Source of the DNA: Amyelois transitella
Taxonomy: Eukaryota; Arthropoda; Insecta; Lepidoptera; Pyralidae
NCBI RefSeq assembly: GCF_032362555.1
Contig: NC_083512.1
Span: 1,042,001 to 1,106,000, forward strand
Length of the DNA: 64,000 nt
Direction of reading: 5' to 3'
The translations under genes and the position numbers were made by a program. Positions 61,501-64,000 of this stretch are shown here, one piece after another. The notes under the pieces are model-generated. The model ran no database searches. It was not told where the DNA came from and worked only from the letters and a program-made list of their open reading frames with translations. Positions within the stretch are counted from its first letter, which is position 1. Each line of letters starts with the position of its first letter.

Positions 61501-62908
61501 GCCACGATCTCAGCACACTTCTTTCGCTCCATCCACATTCATAACTCTCTTCATGTCAGCTCGGCGGCTTCTGATACTCTTGACCTGACCCTTTACCAGG
61601 ACGTCCTTAATTAGATCAAGATACGTCTAGGCCTTCCCACTCCGACCTTTCCCTCCACACTCTCCTTGTATATTTGCTTAGTCAACCTGCTTTTTTTTGC
61701 CTTTTATTAAAAACGATATTTTTTTTTTTATACAGGCACTTGCGTAGAACCCTGGCTGGCCAAGACCAAACTTGTGAAACAATTTCCTGTGACTGTTCTT
61801 GTTCCAGACACATCATATGCTACTGTCTACAATATCTTGTATGACTGGGTGACAAAGTTAGTATTTTGTAGAAGCTAACCTATGTTTCATCTTAGGTATT
61901 GCATTAGGTTTGTTTGGAGCACATATTGCAGTCATATTGAAGACCTAGACGAACGTATCTTGATCAAATTAAGGACGTCCTGGTAAAGGGTCGGGTCAAA
62001 AGTACCCGAAACCGCCGAGCTTGCACGAAGAGAGTTATGAATGTGGATGAAGCGAAGGAAATATGCAGAGATCGTGGCAAGTGGAAAGAGGTAGTCTCTG
62101 CCTACCCCTCCGGGAAAGAGGCGTGATTTTATGTATGTATGTATGTATTGCAGTCATAAAGAAATTAAGTCGTAAAAGGCGACTAAGGGCTATCCCTTAG
62201 GCTTGTCCCTTATCTAACATAGGCTAAGCGTATGCTTATATATTTGGGATTCCTCTTTTAGGCGATGCCCTAGCAACCTGGCACTATTTGAATCTCAATT
62301 CTATCATTAAGCCAGACAGCTGAACGTGGCCTTTCAGTCTTTTAAAGACTGTTGGCTTTTCTTCCTTTTGTCATCTTGAAATGGAATGGTCCTATTCTTT
62401 TTCTGTTTAGGTCGGGAACCACACGGCACTGTCGATGCCAGTGTCGACATTTTAATGACAAAAATCATATTTTCCCACTCAATATTCTATCTACATAAAT
62501 ATCTCATTCGTATCATATATTTAAAACCACTTGTTTCAGCCGTGTGGTTCCTGGCACCAAAAAATAATAGGACCACTCCATCTCTTTCCCATGGATGTCG
62601 TAAAAGGCGACTAAAGGATACTTCTTTAGGCGATGGGCTACCAACCTGTCACTATTTGAATCTCAATTCTATCATTAAGCCAAATAGCTGAACGTGGCCA
62701 TTCAGTCTTTTCAAGACTGTTGGGTCTATCTACCCCGCAAGGGATATAGACGTGACCATATGTATATTGATGTATGCACTTGTTTCAGTGACCACAGTGT
62801 TCCCAATGATCTAAACATTCAATGCCTGGCCCGTGCGCTGCAAGGGTACAGTTTTGGTTACATCAAAGAGTGCCTGAAAAATTTCTTATCTCCTGAAAGG
62901 ATTGTACA
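52555..62908 (+). CDS. IQ and AAA domain protein, DRC11/IQCA1-like; 17 exons, 3' end outside window
   Basis: Probable subunit of the nexin-dynein regulatory complex of motile axonemes (family knowledge). Exons: 52555-52638, 53113-53279, 54229-54434, 55111-55285, 55945-56079, 56543-56654, 56839-56987, 57082-57241, 57424-57591, 57668-57816, 57977-58133, 58515-58618, 59112-59257, 60153-60310, 61137-61239, 61736-61856, 62789-62908. They join into 804 complete codons plus 2 nt without a stop; vertebrate IQCA1 is of similar size, so only a short end is missing. Residues 1-210 are helical and acidic; an IQ motif (IQMATRIYFK) spans 251-260; Lys/Glu-rich coiled-coil segments follow, with a Lys-rich run near 536-550. 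The AAA module begins near 600: Walker A-like GPKGSAKT at 620-627 and Walker B position QPSVIYIRNVH at 674-684, without the acidic pair. Intron 1 uses a GC donor (CAG|GCATGT). Most introns hold SINEs or SINE debris. An expression restricted to testis or ciliated neurons is likely but not shown by the sequence. Confidence 0.88.
52881..53095. repeat. Two SINE family A fragments in DRC11 intron 1
   Basis: 52886-52955 minus (5' head) and 53008-53095 plus (3' end). Confidence 0.75.
53300..53575 (+). repeat. Family C repeat in DRC11 intron 2
   Basis: CTAGCTGTGCCCGCGACTTC to TTTAAAATATTAGTATAG. Confidence 0.82.
53783..54003 (-). repeat. SINE family B, full length, in DRC11 intron 2
   Basis: tRNA-like head on the right (A-box-like TGGTGCAGCGG, B box GGTTCGAATCCC in sense); acceptor ends do not pair, so it is not a tRNA gene. 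Confidence 0.9.
54462..54663 (+). repeat. Family D repeat with palindromic scar, DRC11 intron 3
   Basis: Starts 28 bases after exon 3. Includes a perfect 23-bp inverted repeat at 54582-54630. Confidence 0.85.
54826..54945 (-). repeat. SINE family A, 3' half, DRC11 intron 3
   Basis: CATA repeats to GCTTTTTGGCTTAATGATAG. Confidence 0.82.
55330..55590 (-). repeat. SINE family A, degraded, DRC11 intron 4
   Basis: CATACAATCACGTTTTTAT to CCAGAAACCACAGGGCA, with an unrelated insertion near 55370-55420. Confidence 0.7.
58702..59092. repeat. Inverted pair of SINE family A copies in DRC11 intron 12
   Basis: 58702-58820 is a minus-strand 3' half, and 58842-59092 a nearly full plus-strand copy. Together they fill most of the 493-nt intron. 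Confidence 0.88.
59289..59385 (-). repeat. SINE family A, 3' half, DRC11 intron 13
   Basis: CATA repeats to TTCAGCTATTTGACC. Confidence 0.82.
59403..59722. repeat. Family C large inverted repeat, DRC11 intron 13
   Basis: Left arm is family C sense (ACTAGCTGTGCCCGCGACTA...); right arm is the same family antisense, ending GTCGCGGGCACAGCTAGT. Confidence 0.85.
60251..60663 (+). repeat. Long direct repeat flanking a SINE A, duplicating the end of exon 14
   Basis: 60251-60321 and 60589-60663 are direct repeats (71 and 75 bp; one substitution and a 4-base AGTA insertion) on either side of a SINE A. Each copy includes the exon 14 end and its GTAGGA donor. Confidence 0.92.
60327..60586 (-). repeat. 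SINE family A, full length, between the direct repeats
   Basis: CATA repeats to GCCGGGAACCACACGGC; close to consensus. Confidence 0.92.
60672..60812 (-). repeat. SINE family A, degraded, DRC11 intron 14
   Basis: ATACAATTACGTCTACATCC to CGCCTTTTACGACGTCCATG with deletions. Confidence 0.72.
61437..61692 (-). pseudogene. Family L LINE: ORF C-terminus and 3' end
   Basis: The longest readable copy of family L. Translated on the minus strand (with damage) it gives RLTKQIYKESVEGKVG, then VGRPRRTYLDQIKDVLVKGQ and, near the end, MNVDEAKE-like and VVSAYPSGKEA-like segments seen in the other copies. This is the C-terminus of a LINE ORF followed by a very short 3' end with CATA repeats (plus-strand orientation). 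It lies in intron 15 of the DRC11-like gene. Other copies in the window are shorter. Confidence 0.65.
61942..62149 (+). repeat. LINE family L 3' fragment, DRC11 intron 16
   Basis: AGACCTAGACGAACGTATCT to GTGATTTTATGTATGTATG. Confidence 0.85.
62165..62775 (+). repeat. SINE family A cluster, DRC11 intron 16
   Basis: A 5'-truncated plus copy (62165-62360), a minus 5' head (62385-62427), and a nearly full plus copy (62538-62775) ending 13 bases before exon 17. Confidence 0.82.
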
Positions 62909-62929
62909 GTAAGATATAACATTAAACGT

Positions 62930-63020
62930 AACATAACATATAATCACGTCGATATCCCCTGCGGGGCAGACAGAGCCTACAGTCATCAAAAGACTGAAAG
63001 GTCACGTTCAGCTGTTTGGA
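62930..63020 (-). repeat. SINE family A, 3' half
   Basis: ACATATAATCACGTCGATAT to CGTTCAGCTGTTTGG. Confidence 0.8.
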
Positions 63021-63212
63021 TATGTTACAGTAAGGCAACTTTTCTTTTTTGTCCTGTTCTGGCCATATACATTTATAAAGATAGATAGCTTTATTCACTA
63101 TCACATTACATTTGTTGGTAACATACATAATTAATCATAATAACAAAGGTGATTGTGTGTGTATGTATGTAAAACGAGCAAAGATGGACAGTAAAAAGGT
63201 CCAGACTCAGCA

Positions 63213-63370
63213 TAATTTATTTAAAACTTTATTGCACAAAAAAATGTACAAAAGGCGGACTTAATGCCGTTTGGCATTCCCTGCCAGTAATCAGCTGACC
63301 GAACAGAAAAAACTTTAAGTTGGTGGTGCGATAAAGTGCTCATGCATACCTACTGAAAAATACATCATAA
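63213..63370. repeat. Family G repeat
   Basis: TTATTTAAAACTTTATTGCA, AAGGCGGACTTAATGCCG, GCTGACCGAACAGAAAA. Confidence 0.7.
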
Positions 63371-63486
63371 TGTCGCAGATGTAGACAAGGCGACGCTCAC
63401 GAATCTGCCAGAACCTTTCGAGAACTCAGCGAAGCGACACAAAGATTATTACAACTTTTTTCGGACAATTATAAATATATACAGGA

Positions 63487-63690
63487 CAAATTACACTGCT
63501 TGAGTTAGCCTCGAAGTAAGTTCGAGACTTGTGTTACGACTATATTTTATTATAAATACTTATGTAGATAAACATCCAAGACCCAGGCCAATCGGAGAAA
63601 GTTCGTTTCTCGTCATGCCCTGGCCGGGATTCGAACCCGGGACCCCCGGTGTCGCAGGCAACCGCACTACCGCTGCGCCACAGAGGCCGT
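63487..63690 (-). repeat. SINE family B, full length
   Basis: tRNA-like head at 63613-63690 with TGGCGCAGCGG and GGTTCGAATCCC in sense. Head and 3' end do not form an acceptor stem. Confidence 0.9.
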
Positions 63691-64000
63691 CAAAGAGTCA
63701 AACTTCATCTTTCCAATTGCCACGATTACAGCAAGCGTAATTCTTTTGTTTTATCAACCTTTAAGTATCAATCTTTTGTCAGCTCATCGGTAACCCACCT
63801 CTCTCTCATCTTTGCGCGTTCACCAGTTGCACCCTCGATCATAGTGCTTCGGGGCTTGAAGTCCGTTAAACCCGCCATATATGGCAAGAAATAATTACTA
63901 TTGCTTTTCAAATCAAACATCTTTATTGTGAAACACAGGTAAAAAATAAGGTCAACAATAAAATTATAGGTATCACTGTGTCCTGCCCATATGGACGTAC
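63691..64000. other. Right edge; no exon recognised
   Basis: The final exon(s) of the DRC11-like gene were not found here and should lie beyond the window. Confidence 0.4.

Noticed and set aside
63613..63690. tRNA gene candidate on the minus strand with a good T arm and B box
   Set aside because: The ends do not form an acceptor stem, and the sequence continues into the family B SINE body; it is a SINE head.

Overview
The window is nuclear DNA of a moth or butterfly (Lepidoptera). The grounds are AT-rich sequence, short introns, split animal genes, and very dense short retroposons of the kind seen throughout lepidopteran genomes: elements ending in (CATA)n/(TATG)n, the common 'actagctgtgcccgcgac' repeat family, and tRNA-derived SINEs. 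The species cannot be named from the sequence. There are no prokaryotic operons and no CRISPR array. Repeat coordinates are read by eye and are good to about 10-20 bases; exon borders of the two main genes were set by splice sites and reading phase.

Left part (about 4.1-7.9 kb, minus strand): a complete four-exon SLC22-type organic cation transporter, 498 residues, with all three introns carrying a SINE.

Middle (about 8-52 kb): gene-poor, filled with at least ten repeat families. Notable contents are a long, still-open RNase H-bearing 3' fragment of a non-LTR retrotransposon (38.6-40.0 kb), two copies of a TA-flanked MITE that have landed inside other repeats (15.97-16.44 kb and 47.56-48.03 kb), and one well-formed orphan terminal exon (48.53-48.70 kb, minus strand) of an unrecognised gene.

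Right part (about 52.5-62.9 kb, plus strand): 17 exons of a gene for an IQ- and AAA-domain protein of the IQCA1/DRC11 family, a subunit of the nexin-dynein regulatory complex of motile cilia and sperm flagella. All 17 exons join in one continuous reading frame (804 complete codons), and the gene runs off the right edge. Its AAA module has a defective Walker A and lacks an acidic Walker B. The first intron appears to be GC-AG, and exon 14 has been partly duplicated around a SINE by an exceptionally long (71-75 bp) direct repeat.

The two genes are unrelated in function; what links the window is retroposon activity. The dominant SINE (family A, more than 40 full or partial copies) shares its 3' end with the C-terminal/3' end of a LINE (family L) that is present in about a dozen copies, which suggests that this LINE supplies the mobilising enzyme.
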